Shown here piece by piece: positions 34,983 through 44,950 of a DNA stretch of 64,000 nucleotides. The notes below the pieces were generated by a model, which saw only the letters and a list, made by a program, of their open reading frames with translations, had not been told where the DNA came from and made no database searches. The translations under genes were made by a program, and so were the position numbers. How positions within the stretch are numbered: the first letter of the stretch is position 1; each line of letters starts with the position of its first letter. The stretch is from a virus. Location: the IMG/VR virus record IMGVR_UViG_3300025687_000037, positions 1 to 64,000 of that record. One strand, 5' to 3'.

Positions 34983-36044
34983 ATGACTATTTATATTATA
35001 GATTTAGAACCCATAGATACTCGTTATACTAAACAATGGCGAGAGTTTATCCCCAATCAAATTGAACAATACTCATTTTTAGATGTAGTAAATATCTCTG
35101 GAAATGAAATTCCTCCAACTACAACTCCTGGTGCATTTTTAGATTTCAGCGCAACTAACAATTATAAATCATCACAACTTCAAAAGATTAGTCAATTATT
35201 TTCAACTGGTAAAGTAAAAGATGGAGATTATTTCTTATATACTGATGCATGGAATCCAACAGTTATACAATTAAAGTATATGGCATCATTAATTAATGTT
35301 GACATTAAAATAGGTGGATTATGGCATGCTGGATCGTATGATGACAACGATTTCTTAGGGAGGCTAATTGGTAATACACCGTGGATTAGACACGCAGAAC
35401 GTTCAATGTACGAATGTTATGACCACAATTTTTTTGCAACAGATTATCATAAACAATTATTTTGTTATACGTTTGGATTAAATAGTAATTCTAGTAAGAT
35501 TTATAAAGTGGGATGGCCTATGGAATATTTACAGGCAACGCTGCGTCCAACATTTGAAAATAAAGAAAATTTAATTGTTTTCCCACATAGGATTGCACCT
35601 GAAAAACAAGTTGACATATTTTACGACTTGAAAAAAGAAATGCCTGAATTTGATTTTGTAGTATGTCAAGAAAACTCATTATCAAAAGATCAATATCATT
35701 CAATTTTAGATAAGGCAAAAATAGTGTTTAGTGCAAATTTACAGGAAACACTGGGAATTTCAACATGTGCAGAAGGCCCTATATTTGGTGTAATACCGTT
35801 AGCACCTAATAGACTAAGTTATACGGAGATATTTAAAGACTATGATAATTTTCTCTATCCTTCAGAATGGACTTTAAATTTTGAATTATATCAAAAACAT
35901 AAACATAACTTAATTGACAAAATAAGATATACTATGTATAATTATGATAGAATCGAAAATGATATTAATCGATATCTTTCTGATACGTACTTAGATTTTT
36001 TTTCAGGTAACAAACTATATAAAAAGGTAACAAATGAATATTAA
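34983..36044 (+). CDS. Glycosyltransferase-like protein (GT-B, GT4-type)
   Basis: A 353-residue protein. N-terminal residues MTIYIIDLEPIDTRYTKQW are followed by a Rossmann-like half. The C-terminal half has VFPHRIAPEKQVDIFYDL (about 199-216) and the GT4 donor-site-like segment FSANLQETLGISTCAEGPIFGVIPLAPN (about 254-281, E for the EX7E pattern). It could glycosylate modified DNA bases or a virion/host surface component; the substrate is not readable. It sits between the dpdA-like operon and nucleotide genes and overlaps the dUTPase gene by 11 bases. Confidence 0.65.
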   Translation: MTIYIIDLEPIDTRYTKQWREFIPNQIEQYSFLDVVNISGNEIPPTTTPGAFLDFSATNNYKSSQLQKISQLFSTGKVKDGDYFLYTDAWNPTVIQLKYMASLINVDIKIGGLWHAGSYDDNDFLGRLIGNTPWIRHAERSMYECYDHNFFATDYHKQLFCYTFGLNSNSSKIYKVGWPMEYLQATLRPTFENKENLIVFPHRIAPEKQVDIFYDLKKEMPEFDFVVCQENSLSKDQYHSILDKAKIVFSANLQETLGISTCAEGPIFGVIPLAPNRLSYTEIFKDYDNFLYPSEWTLNFELYQKHKHNLIDKIRYTMYNYDRIENDINRYLSDTYLDFFSGNKLYKKVTNEY

Positions 36045-36702
36045 TGAAATTGAGAAATCTGTTAAAGATTGTGTATATTTACAAGACACAATGAATACCG
36101 CAGTACATCCTATATGGAGGGGGAATAATTATAACTGGAAACGTGCAATGCTAGTTGAATATGTCGAAGCTATTGACCATCTTAATTGGAAATGGTGGAA
36201 ACATCAAGAACCTAACTACTATCAAGCATTTATTGAAATGGTTGATGTATTTCACTTTGCTCTTTCAAATGTAATGGAATCACCGCTTAATTTTGAAAGC
36301 GACTTATCTAAAAAAATTAGCGAGATTGCAGAGCAAGAATATGTTCCTGAAAATAAACAACAAGCAATTGTAGCAATAGAACATGCTATTAAATGTATAT
36401 ATGCCGATAATGACTCGTTAGATTTAATTGAACTAACGCTTGAGCCTATTTTAATCTCTCATTTATTTTTAGGTTATACTGTTTCTGACTTTTTTAAAGC
36501 ATATATAGGTAAAAATGTTCTTAATTTATTTAGACAAGCAAATGGATATAAAAATGGATCATATCAAAAACAATGGGGCAATTATGAAGATAACGTATTT
36601 TTAGAACAAATTCTTAATGAGACTGAAGTTGTTGATAAAGATGTAATTTTCAATAAACTTCAAGAACAATATAATCATATAACTGTAGGAAGTATGCAAT
36701 GA
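36034..36702 (+). CDS. Dimeric (all-alpha) dUTPase-like pyrophosphatase
   Basis: A 222-residue all-helical protein with the NTP-pyrophosphatase metal motifs: E42, E45 and D48 in VEYVEAIDHLNWKWWK, then E68 and D71 in FIEMVDVFHF. The later LFRQANGYKNGSYQKQWGNYEDN segment is typical of the dimeric dUTPase family. It hydrolyses dUTP to dUMP, feeding thymidylate synthesis with dCMP deaminase and DHFR. It overlaps the glycosyltransferase upstream and the phosphoribosyltransferase downstream (ATGA). Confidence 0.82.
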   Translation: MNINEIEKSVKDCVYLQDTMNTAVHPIWRGNNYNWKRAMLVEYVEAIDHLNWKWWKHQEPNYYQAFIEMVDVFHFALSNVMESPLNFESDLSKKISEIAEQEYVPENKQQAIVAIEHAIKCIYADNDSLDLIELTLEPILISHLFLGYTVSDFFKAYIGKNVLNLFRQANGYKNGSYQKQWGNYEDNVFLEQILNETEVVDKDVIFNKLQEQYNHITVGSMQ

Positions 36703-37238
36703 ACCTTACGCACTTAACATGGAAAGATATTGATACTGCAATTAATAGTATTATTCTTAAAATGTACAACGATAACTGGCGTCCTGATTATATTGTAGGT
36801 ATTGCTAGAGGAGGGTTACCGTTAGCAGTAATGTTAAGCCATCGGTTGAAAATCCCAATGTATGGATTAGGAATTAGTTTGCGAGATATGGTAGGGTTAG
36901 AAAGTAATTTGTGGATGAGCGAGGATGCTTACGGTTATGTTAGTTCACATCCGTTAGTAGAACCTACTATTACTAATGAACGGAAACAAATATTAGTAGT
37001 AGACGACATTAATGACACAGGAGCTACATTTAACTGGTTGAAAGATGACTGGCAACGATCGTGTATGCTAGATTCAACTAATGTATGGGATACCGTCTGG
37101 GGTCATAATGTAAGATTTTCAGTAATAATAGATAACCTAGTATCAAGTTTTGATGGTGTATCATATTGTTGGAAAGAAATTAATAAAGCTGAAAATAACG
37201 AATGGATTGTATTCCCCTGGGAAGATACTTATAAGTAA
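36699..37238 (+). CDS. Purine phosphoribosyltransferase-like protein
   Basis: A 179-residue type I PRTase. The PRPP-binding motif is ILVVDDINDTGAT (98-110), and a YIVGIARGGLPLAVMLSHRL segment (31-50) matches the N-terminal strand and loop of xanthine/hypoxanthine-guanine PRTases. It is coupled by ATGA to the dUTPase and followed by folE, so it probably acts on purine bases or nucleotides. Base specificity cannot be read from the sequence; guanine salvage or a deazaguanine-related use are both possible. Confidence 0.75.
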   Translation: MNLTHLTWKDIDTAINSIILKMYNDNWRPDYIVGIARGGLPLAVMLSHRLKIPMYGLGISLRDMVGLESNLWMSEDAYGYVSSHPLVEPTITNERKQILVVDDINDTGATFNWLKDDWQRSCMLDSTNVWDTVWGHNVRFSVIIDNLVSSFDGVSYCWKEINKAENNEWIVFPWEDTYK

Positions 37239-37251
37239 ATTAGGAGATATT

Positions 37252-37935
37252 ATGGCATTTCAAATAAATAAAACAGATCCAATTTTAGGACAAGAAATTC
37301 ATAAACATTTAGTAAAATGTAATGTAGAAACACCTTTGTCAATTTATGAACTTAACGAGGCTTCAGGTGTTAAAATTGAAAAATTAACACATCATTTTAC
37401 TGAAATTTGGAAAACAATGGGCCTCGATTTGACAGATGATAGTTTAGCTGAAACACCGAAACGAATGGCAAAAATGTGGGTTTTAGAAACAATGTGGGGG
37501 TTAATACCTGAACATTTTCCAAAATGTACAACTGTTGAAAATAAAATGGGTTATGATGAAATGGTTGTTGAGAAAAATGTCAATGTTCAAAGTCAATGCG
37601 AGCATCATGGCGTAGTAATCGACGGTTTTGCAACTGTGGCATATATTCCAAAAAACAAAGTGTTAGGATTATCAAAAATTAATCGAGTTGTTGAATATTT
37701 TGCAAAAAGACCACAAATTCAAGAGAGATTAACTGAGCAAGTATATTATGCTTTACAATATATTCTGGAAACAGATCATATTGCAGTAGTAATTGATGCA
37801 AAACATTACTGTGTTGCTGCTAGAGGTGTTGAGGATACTGGTTCAAGTACAGTTACATCAAAACTTGGGGGAGCATTTAAAACAGATCATAGTTTACGTC
37901 TTGAATTTATGAATATCGTAAATAAAACCGCATAA
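37252..37935 (+). CDS. folE: GTP cyclohydrolase I
   Basis: A 227-residue FolE. The zinc ligands C116-E-H118-H119 (SQCEHHG) and C187 (HYCVAARGVEDTGS) are present with GLSKINRVVEYFAKRPQIQERLT. It converts GTP to dihydroneopterin triphosphate, the first step of both folate and 7-deazaguanine synthesis. The ATG at 37252 was chosen for its AGGAG and because an upstream start at 37150 would overlap the previous gene by 89 bases. Along with the QueD-like and QueE genes it suggests preQ0-type synthesis. Confidence 0.93.
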   Translation: MAFQINKTDPILGQEIHKHLVKCNVETPLSIYELNEASGVKIEKLTHHFTEIWKTMGLDLTDDSLAETPKRMAKMWVLETMWGLIPEHFPKCTTVENKMGYDEMVVEKNVNVQSQCEHHGVVIDGFATVAYIPKNKVLGLSKINRVVEYFAKRPQIQERLTEQVYYALQYILETDHIAVVIDAKHYCVAARGVEDTGSSTVTSKLGGAFKTDHSLRLEFMNIVNKTA

Positions 37936-37943
37936 GATAAATA
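37936..37943 (+). promoter_or_regulatory. Candidate late promoter GATAAATA ahead of fibre genes
   Basis: Starts at the base after the folE stop codon and 69 bases before the fibre gene start. A terminator-like hairpin lies between it and the gene, so its use as the fibre promoter is less certain than at other sites. Confidence 0.45.
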
Positions 37944-37956
37944 TTATAAATGATAC

Positions 37957-37982
37957 GGTGCTTTAAATAATAGTAAAGCACC
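37957..37982 (+). terminator. Terminator-like hairpin between folE and the fibre operon
   Basis: A 9-bp stem (37957-37965 and 37974-37982) with an 8-base loop, followed by ATTTTATAATTTT. Confidence 0.65.
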
Positions 37983-38011
37983 ATTTTATAATTTTAAAAT
38001 GAGAGGTTTTT

Positions 38012-39208
38012 ATGGCTGTTACTATACAATTACGAAGAGACACAACTACAAATTGGTCTTCTAAAAACCCAATTCTCCACGAAGGCGAAATTGGGTATGA
38101 TACTTCAGCTAAATTATTTAAAATAGGTAACGGACTTACTGCATGGAATGATCTTACTTATTTTGCAAATAATAATGTTGAAAGTCCAATATATGTTCAA
38201 ATTACTGATCCAACTATCGATCAAACAATTGCTGATGGAAGTATCTGGATTAATCCAGACGATGCATCACTTCCGCTTGAAGGACCGTCTGCATATGAAG
38301 TAGCGGTTAATGGAGGATTTATCGGCTCAGAAGCTGAATGGCTTGCAACATTAGTGGGTCCACAAGGACCTCAAGGTGAACCAGGACCTCAAGGACTTCA
38401 AGGACCTCAAGGAGAACCGGGAACTGTAGATACGTCATCGATTAATTTATTCAACGATGTAGATACTGTTACAACTGCCCCGGCTATAGGGCAAGCATTA
38501 GTGTGGGACGGTTCTAACTGGATCCCGTCAGAAGTGTCAAACAACAATATTGTTATTTTCAATGACTATTATACGTCACCTGCATCGCAAACATCACCAT
38601 TCACTACAGGTCTTGCAAATGCAGCAATTGGCGCAGTAGATGCTGCAGATATGGCAGCATTTTCTCAAAATCATCCCGGTATTATTTGTCTTAAAGGAAA
38701 TACAGGTACTACTTCTGGCTCAAGTGGATGGTTAGGTACTGAAGAAATGTTTAAGTTAGAAGCTAATATGTTGTTTGAAGCAGTTTTTAGGACTCCTACT
38801 GACCCTGCTGATTTAGCAACTGTGCGATACACTATAGGTTTTAACGATTCATGGGGAAATATTGATTTTTCCGCAGATGGTGCTACATTTTGGTACGATG
38901 GTAGTACAAACATTGGCCAATTTAAAACTGCAAATAACAATTCTAAAACAACAGGTACTAATTCAGTCGGGCTATCTGAAGCAACTTGGTATAAAGTGTC
39001 AATATTAATTAACTCAGATGTTACAAGTGCATCATTAGATGTTAGAACTATGGATAATACTAGCATTCTTTCCGAAACAATTTCAAGTAATTTACCAGTA
39101 AATACAACAGGCGCACGGGTAGGAGGATGGACTTCTAGATTCGGGTCGTATGAGCCTATTTTATTTTTAGATTACATCAGATTAACTTATCCAGACCCAA
39201 GAATTTAA
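38012..39208 (+). CDS. Tail fibre protein with collagen-like repeat and lectin-like C-terminus
   Basis: A 398-residue protein. Residues 1-50 (TIQLRRDTTTNWSSKNPILHEGEIGYDTSAKLFKIGNG) are the Mtd-type N-terminal fibre-attachment domain, also seen at 52269. Around residues 116-138 there are seven consecutive Gly-X-Y triplets (GPQGPQGEPGPQG, LQGPQGEPG), a collagen-like triple helix. The C-terminal part (about 180-398) is beta-rich with FNDSWGNIDFSADGATFWYDG and ends with a WYKVSILIN...LDVRTMDN concanavalin-like pattern. It is likely a trimeric fibre that binds host surface glycans. AGAGG precedes the ATG. Confidence 0.75.
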   Translation: MAVTIQLRRDTTTNWSSKNPILHEGEIGYDTSAKLFKIGNGLTAWNDLTYFANNNVESPIYVQITDPTIDQTIADGSIWINPDDASLPLEGPSAYEVAVNGGFIGSEAEWLATLVGPQGPQGEPGPQGLQGPQGEPGTVDTSSINLFNDVDTVTTAPAIGQALVWDGSNWIPSEVSNNNIVIFNDYYTSPASQTSPFTTGLANAAIGAVDAADMAAFSQNHPGIICLKGNTGTTSGSSGWLGTEEMFKLEANMLFEAVFRTPTDPADLATVRYTIGFNDSWGNIDFSADGATFWYDGSTNIGQFKTANNNSKTTGTNSVGLSEATWYKVSILINSDVTSASLDVRTMDNTSILSETISSNLPVNTTGARVGGWTSRFGSYEPILFLDYIRLTYPDPRI

Positions 39209-39237
39209 TAACACAATTACATAAGGATTTATAAACT

Positions 39238-39696
39238 ATGGCAAATTCACTATACGCAGCGGCACGTCAACACTTTTTACAAGGCGATATTGATTGGATT
39301 AATGATAACATTAAAGTAGCATTAGTATCCGGTTCATATATTGGCGGTTCTCAAGGTATTGACAACGATTCAACATACGCTGACCTTGGAGGTAACTTTC
39401 TATCAGCGACACAAAACACTGTTACATTAACAAACAAAGCATCTGTTTTAAATTCAGTATTAGGAGTAGCAGTTGCTGATCCAGTAACCTTTACTGCAGT
39501 AGTTGCTAATCAAACTATTGCATATTTGGTAATTTTTAAAGATCCAGATGTTGCAAATATCGACGGTCCTCCAGCTGACCCTGCATCTGCTCCATTAATT
39601 GCGCTATTTGACTCTGGATACGGTATCGGTGCTGGAACAAATGGTGGGAATATTTTAATTACGTGGGATGTTAATAACGGGTTATTTCATATTTAA
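39238..39696 (+). CDS. Small virion protein (decoration or fibre accessory type)
   Basis: A 152-residue protein starting ANSLYAAARQHFLQGDIDWINDNIKVALV. This N-terminal pattern is widespread in tailed phages in small structural proteins. The rest is beta-rich with VANQTIAYLVIFKDPD and GNILITWDVNNGLFHI. It lies between two fibre-type genes and is preceded by AAGGA, so a tail or fibre accessory role is inferred. Confidence 0.65.
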   Translation: MANSLYAAARQHFLQGDIDWINDNIKVALVSGSYIGGSQGIDNDSTYADLGGNFLSATQNTVTLTNKASVLNSVLGVAVADPVTFTAVVANQTIAYLVIFKDPDVANIDGPPADPASAPLIALFDSGYGIGAGTNGGNILITWDVNNGLFHI

Positions 39697-39706
39697 GGAT
39701 TGCTAA

Positions 39707-42700
39707 ATGAATTTATTATCTTACGGATCGAAATTCGACTTATGGAATTACAGAACTACTGCAGGTTCGGCATATGTTGTTACTAGAGATGCTGAGTTAG
39801 ATCCACTTGGTATAGGCAACATGGCAGACCAAATCGAAGCTCAAGTAGGTTCGTATGGTGGTTTAAAAAATTCAACAGCAATATTAGAACCTAATACTAC
39901 GTATTATTTTAGTATTTGGATGTATTCCCCAGAAGGTTATTCTGGGGGATTTACTTTTAGATTATATCAAGCAAATACAATCGGTACATTATATGCACAA
40001 AATAGTTCAATAACATCTGAGCATAATTTAGTAGGATTTTCAGTTTCAGGTGATAGCTATAAAAATACAATTGTAGGTGATCAAGTAACTCCCAATCCTT
40101 GGACAAAATATACTTGGGAATTTACTACACCTGCTGAAGTTGATAACACAGTTCCTACTGAATTTAATATCATGCTAGTAAGTGGTTCTACTAGTAGATA
40201 TTCAATGTGGGGTGCTACATTAGATACAATATCAGGAGTAGAGTTTCAATATGATAGTATCGAAGAATACGGCATTAACTCATTAATTAGAACGCAGTTG
40301 TTTTTTTACCCGTCAATTGACGAATATGATATTAATAACGAGTTAGTTACTACTCCATTTGATCCGCTGAGATTTGGATTTTTGGATTATAACTTGATTA
40401 GGGACGGAATTGGATCAGACTTTGCAAAATGGAAGCGAGTTAATTCGCTATGGTATGCAACTACTAGAGACTATGAAGTTGCTCCAGATAATAAATCAAA
40501 CTTTGCAGATCGAATAGTATCAAGTGCTGGGCAATATGGTGGGTTAGAATATGGTTCTTACATATATGCTAATGTAACATACACGTTTTCTGTATATGTT
40601 AAAGCATATAATGCATCTAGCTCAATTAGTTTCAGATATTGGAATAATCAAACCGGTTCTAAGTTTTGGGGAGGAGTTAATAACCCTATAGATTATCCAT
40701 TTGCATATCAAGCATACTATTCAGTACCCGACGATAGCGAATGGCATAGAGTATATTGGACGTTTACTGCTCCTGCTAATGTAGTTGATCCTATAGATAT
40801 TTCAAATTGCAAGTATTACATCGATATATCATCAACTTCCGACGTGGCTCTTTGGGGAGCACAATTAGTAGTAGGCAGTTCTCCAATAGTATACCAAGAT
40901 CAAGTAAATAATTCATATTCGATGTCGTATGCACCGTCAATATTGGATGTATTTCCACCGTCAATTGACGAATTAGATGGTAATGGCGACCCTATAACTA
41001 CATTATTTGATGTTACTAGATATGCTCAATATAGTAGATTAGGCAAAAATGCAGTTCCTTATGGAAATACATTTGATCGGTTGTCGGATGACGGGTTAGA
41101 ATATCTATATTCCTATACTAATGTTAATAAAGTTTATCCAAACTTAGTCGAGTCACCTGTAGATCCAGTACTTAACGAGTTTGGTATTGGCAATATTGCT
41201 GATTTAATTGAAGGTGTTAGTATCGAAACGGCATCTGGTATGACTGCTGAATGGAAGTCGATAACAGACTTAGTCGAAGGCACAGTGTACACAGTGTCAA
41301 CATGGATTAAAACTAAGTACTTAAATTCTGTTGCAACATTACAAGTAGGAACATCTGGAAACTGGTTTACAGGATTTGAAGATCAAGCAGCAAACAATGA
41401 ATTTTCTCATATTTCATGGAAAACTGAAAATGGATCGTTTCAAATAACTGAAAATGAATTATCTGAAGGAGAGATAATCATTACTCCTAGTGTAAATGAA
41501 GAACGATCATCACCTGCAGTTATTCCATCTGATAAAAAATTATACGAGCGAGTTGGTGCAGCATTACAATTTACGTCAGCTAACTTTTCATCTGAGATTT
41601 TTACATACGATGCTACTGCAAGTACACAAATATCTAGAGATGTATCATTACTTGATGATGTTGACTTATCAGAAGTTGAACTACTAGTTAAAAATTGCAC
41701 GTTTTTATATCAAGAACATGATCGCAGCATACTTCCATCTCGGTTTGGTGTTGATTTTTGGGGTAAAATTGCAAGTGAATATACTAGAATTAACGGTTAT
41801 GGTGTTACAGAATGGGCGTATGATGACACAATGACTAGTGAGAACCATGATTTAAAAGGTTGGGGGATTTTATTTTATGATACTACTGGAAGAAAACATA
41901 TTAAAATTTTTAAACAATTTAATCCATTGCAACATGTATGGTCTGTAGTATCTTATAGCTTTACTCCTCCAGTAGGTTCGGTTAATGTAGCAGATAGTCA
42001 AGGAAATGTTAGTTCAGTTACAATCGATGAAACAATGCCGGTAGGTGTTGGAATATTTGTAAAAGGAAAACTTGAGTTTTACGGTGCATTACGATTGTTT
42101 GATCAAACAACACACCAATCAAACTATGTATCAACTAACACTAGCACATGGAATCGAGCAGAATTAACATTTACAACAACACGATCTCAAGGTAATCGAT
42201 TATTTTATCAATGGGCTCCTGGAACTGCAGATCCGTTACGATTTTCATATAAACCAATTCCTCTTAGAATTATTTTAAATCAACCTAGTCAACCGTTAAT
42301 AGAAGGTAATCCTGATCCAGCATACTTACCGTGGACGCCGTTGTATGCGTCTTCGTATGTATATGGACTAATGATTAACGAAGGTGCTACAGCTGATGCT
42401 TATGTACCAGATGAACCTGAACCGTTATCTTATCCTTTTAGTTTTATTGCAAGCAATGCTAAAGCATTTTATCCTAAGATAGACTATATAGGTGATATTG
42501 AAATTAAAGTTCCATATATTAAAAGTTGGAATAGAACCCCAAAACATAAACACGGGCAAAATCAAACAGGAAATAGCTGGTACGGTACTAACAATATATT
42601 TCTTAACATTGTTAAGCATGCTTCTGGAGGTATTGCAAGAGATGCTGTAGACTATGGCTATTATTTCCCACAAACTACTAAATATTACGGTTGGTTATAC

Positions 42701-44884
42701 CGTGATAAATCTGTAGATGGTAATGGTGTAGATAATTCATTTTCAACATTTGGGACACGCTTAATCTTTCGTAAAATTACATTTAATGCAGGCGAAACTA
42801 CATTTATTATTGATAAAGATAACGGTGGTGACTGGTATAAATTGTTAAATGATGTGCTATACGATAAACGTATGCTCGGTGAAGGTGTTGCTGAAGGTAC
42901 TAAATTTGTATCAGCAGTTGAGACTCCATCTACAGTTGTTGCAACTGTTGACACTCCCTTTACAGCAAATAGCATTGATTTAGATAGTAAGCGTCGCAAA
43001 TATTGGTATATTAAAAAGTTTAGAATTGACCATACAGATGACTTAAATATGGACGACGACGGATATCCTAGAATTATACCAACAGGATATAAGTATTCTA
43101 TGATGGCTGCTAGAAATTCATCACCTTGGCGTAATATCGGTGCTAGTATGATGATCCCTCCATTTCATCAATCTGGAAGATATGTGTTACGATGGGAAGG
43201 GGAAGGGGATATTACTATGGAAAACACTATAGGATTATCAGCGTCGTCGCATCCAGTTACAGAAATCTCAAGAACATCAAACAGCATTACATATTATATC
43301 GATTGTTCTGGTAGAACAGCAGATGGCAAAGATGTATATATGGAATACGGCATTGATACTCAAGAAGAACCGGAAATTTTATGGCATTTAACCCAAGCAG
43401 GTTTTTTAATCACATGGTTATCTACAAATCCAGCAAATCATATTAGAAATGTTGAATTAGTCGAAGAAAGATACTTAGAGCTATACGACTCTGGTGAAAA
43501 ATTTTATCCTGAATTTTTAGAAAGACAGGAAATGTTTAAGTGTCAGAGATTTTTAGACTATTCGTGGGCTAACGTGTACCACTTTTGTGCAGGTGATATC
43601 TCAATGATGGGTAAGTTAAGTCACGCATCATATGTTAATCAAGGTGTAAACGTACCTCACGAAATTATGATTGAAATATGTAATCGTCTTAAACAAGACT
43701 GTTGGTTAAATGTGCCTGTAGCTTCACCTCCTGAATATTATATTCATATTGCTACAATGTTTAGAGATAACTTAGATCCAAGCTTACGGTTATATTTAGA
43801 ATGTGGTAACGAACCGTGGAACGGTGCATTAGCAACTGGGCAATTTTTAAGTATATATGGTCAAGATGAGAATTTAATATCAGTACTTCCTGAATACGAG
43901 CAAACTTCAGGTAATCCTACATATACTGCTTCGTTATTAGGATATGCAAAATACTCCCAATATGTATTTGATATTTTCGATTCTGTATTTGCAGGTTCTA
44001 ATGGGTTATTACAACCGTATCGCTCATGGGACGATCCTAAACAACAAAAACGTAGATTGATACGGTGTTTAGGGACGTTTGGGAGATACACTACAATTAC
44101 TGTATGGCGATATGCAAAATATTTTACAAAAAACATTTTAGGGATTCCATATGATGCTATTACAGAAAACGGATATTATTCGGACTTTTTAGAAAAAGAA
44201 GTATTAGACTTAGAAAAGTTAGCAGCTCCAGCATTATATCCTTGGACGTTAAATGAAGTAGTACATTATGCGTGGGAAGGATTACATACTAAACTAACAT
44301 ATGAAGATAATCATTATTATGAAATTTACAAAGTTGTAAATGAAGAAACTGGAGAAAATGTTTTTGGGTTAGACACAGACGGTGATGTTATCATTCCATC
44401 GTTTACTATGTATGAAGGTGGTTTAGGATGTCCAGGCCCTTCGGCCACATTGCTTTATAATATAATGAGATTGTTATGGGAGGAAGACGGTGTAAACACA
44501 ATTTACCATATTTACTCCGAAGCGATTGAATGGTGGATTAATTTGGTGAAAGATCATCCAAAATCAGACGAATGCGTATTTTTAAATTGGAAAAGTCCTC
44601 AACAATACGGTCGAACTGATCAATGGGCAATTACACCAAAATCTAACTATACAGAACCCGAGTATTATTCATTTCCTAGAGTCAGAGCATTTTATGAGGA
44701 GGCAAAAATTATGAGTTTACCAGTAGTTGAGTTATTTGGAAGTAACTATTATCAATCAAAACCAAAAGTTAAAATTAATAATCAATGGGTTGATATTAGT
44801 AATGTAAATATGCGACAAAATAATATGTGGATGCTTAGACCGGCATACATTATTAAATATCGAGCTAATAATAATTGGAATTAG
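39707..44884 (+). CDS. Giant tailspike/fibre with carbohydrate-binding and glycoside-hydrolase-like domains
   Basis: A 1725-residue protein. Three similar N-terminal modules of about 200 residues (TTYYFSIWMYSPEG..., VTYTFSVYVKAYNASS..., TVYTVSTWIKTKYL...) look like carbohydrate-binding beta-sandwiches. From about residue 1225 a barrel-like domain carries QGVNVPHEIMIEICNRL, WLNVPVASP and LRLYLECGNEPWNG, where E1369 in NEP resembles the acid/base Glu of clan-A glycoside hydrolases. The C-terminus has a short INNQWVDISNVN domain. It probably binds and cuts host surface polysaccharide. It is followed by a terminator. Confidence 0.72.
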   Translation: MNLLSYGSKFDLWNYRTTAGSAYVVTRDAELDPLGIGNMADQIEAQVGSYGGLKNSTAILEPNTTYYFSIWMYSPEGYSGGFTFRLYQANTIGTLYAQNSSITSEHNLVGFSVSGDSYKNTIVGDQVTPNPWTKYTWEFTTPAEVDNTVPTEFNIMLVSGSTSRYSMWGATLDTISGVEFQYDSIEEYGINSLIRTQLFFYPSIDEYDINNELVTTPFDPLRFGFLDYNLIRDGIGSDFAKWKRVNSLWYATTRDYEVAPDNKSNFADRIVSSAGQYGGLEYGSYIYANVTYTFSVYVKAYNASSSISFRYWNNQTGSKFWGGVNNPIDYPFAYQAYYSVPDDSEWHRVYWTFTAPANVVDPIDISNCKYYIDISSTSDVALWGAQLVVGSSPIVYQDQVNNSYSMSYAPSILDVFPPSIDELDGNGDPITTLFDVTRYAQYSRLGKNAVPYGNTFDRLSDDGLEYLYSYTNVNKVYPNLVESPVDPVLNEFGIGNIADLIEGVSIETASGMTAEWKSITDLVEGTVYTVSTWIKTKYLNSVATLQVGTSGNWFTGFEDQAANNEFSHISWKTENGSFQITENELSEGEIIITPSVNEERSSPAVIPSDKKLYERVGAALQFTSANFSSEIFTYDATASTQISRDVSLLDDVDLSEVELLVKNCTFLYQEHDRSILPSRFGVDFWGKIASEYTRINGYGVTEWAYDDTMTSENHDLKGWGILFYDTTGRKHIKIFKQFNPLQHVWSVVSYSFTPPVGSVNVADSQGNVSSVTIDETMPVGVGIFVKGKLEFYGALRLFDQTTHQSNYVSTNTSTWNRAELTFTTTRSQGNRLFYQWAPGTADPLRFSYKPIPLRIILNQPSQPLIEGNPDPAYLPWTPLYASSYVYGLMINEGATADAYVPDEPEPLSYPFSFIASNAKAFYPKIDYIGDIEIKVPYIKSWNRTPKHKHGQNQTGNSWYGTNNIFLNIVKHASGGIARDAVDYGYYFPQTTKYYGWLYRDKSVDGNGVDNSFSTFGTRLIFRKITFNAGETTFIIDKDNGGDWYKLLNDVLYDKRMLGEGVAEGTKFVSAVETPSTVVATVDTPFTANSIDLDSKRRKYWYIKKFRIDHTDDLNMDDDGYPRIIPTGYKYSMMAARNSSPWRNIGASMMIPPFHQSGRYVLRWEGEGDITMENTIGLSASSHPVTEISRTSNSITYYIDCSGRTADGKDVYMEYGIDTQEEPEILWHLTQAGFLITWLSTNPANHIRNVELVEERYLELYDSGEKFYPEFLERQEMFKCQRFLDYSWANVYHFCAGDISMMGKLSHASYVNQGVNVPHEIMIEICNRLKQDCWLNVPVASPPEYYIHIATMFRDNLDPSLRLYLECGNEPWNGALATGQFLSIYGQDENLISVLPEYEQTSGNPTYTASLLGYAKYSQYVFDIFDSVFAGSNGLLQPYRSWDDPKQQKRRLIRCLGTFGRYTTITVWRYAKYFTKNILGIPYDAITENGYYSDFLEKEVLDLEKLAAPALYPWTLNEVVHYAWEGLHTKLTYEDNHYYEIYKVVNEETGENVFGLDTDGDVIIPSFTMYEGGLGCPGPSATLLYNIMRLLWEEDGVNTIYHIYSEAIEWWINLVKDHPKSDECVFLNWKSPQQYGRTDQWAITPKSNYTEPEYYSFPRVRAFYEEAKIMSLPVVELFGSNYYQSKPKVKINNQWVDISNVNMRQNNMWMLRPAYIIKYRANNNWN

Positions 44885-44917
44885 AAAAACTGTACATCTA
44901 TATTAGATACTTAATTA

Positions 44918-44950
44918 AAAAATACGCTTTTACAATAAAAGCGTATTTTT
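44918..44950 (+). terminator. Strong terminator after the tailspike gene
   Basis: A perfect 15-bp stem (44918-44932 and 44936-44950) with a 3-base loop, ending in five T residues. Confidence 0.88.
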
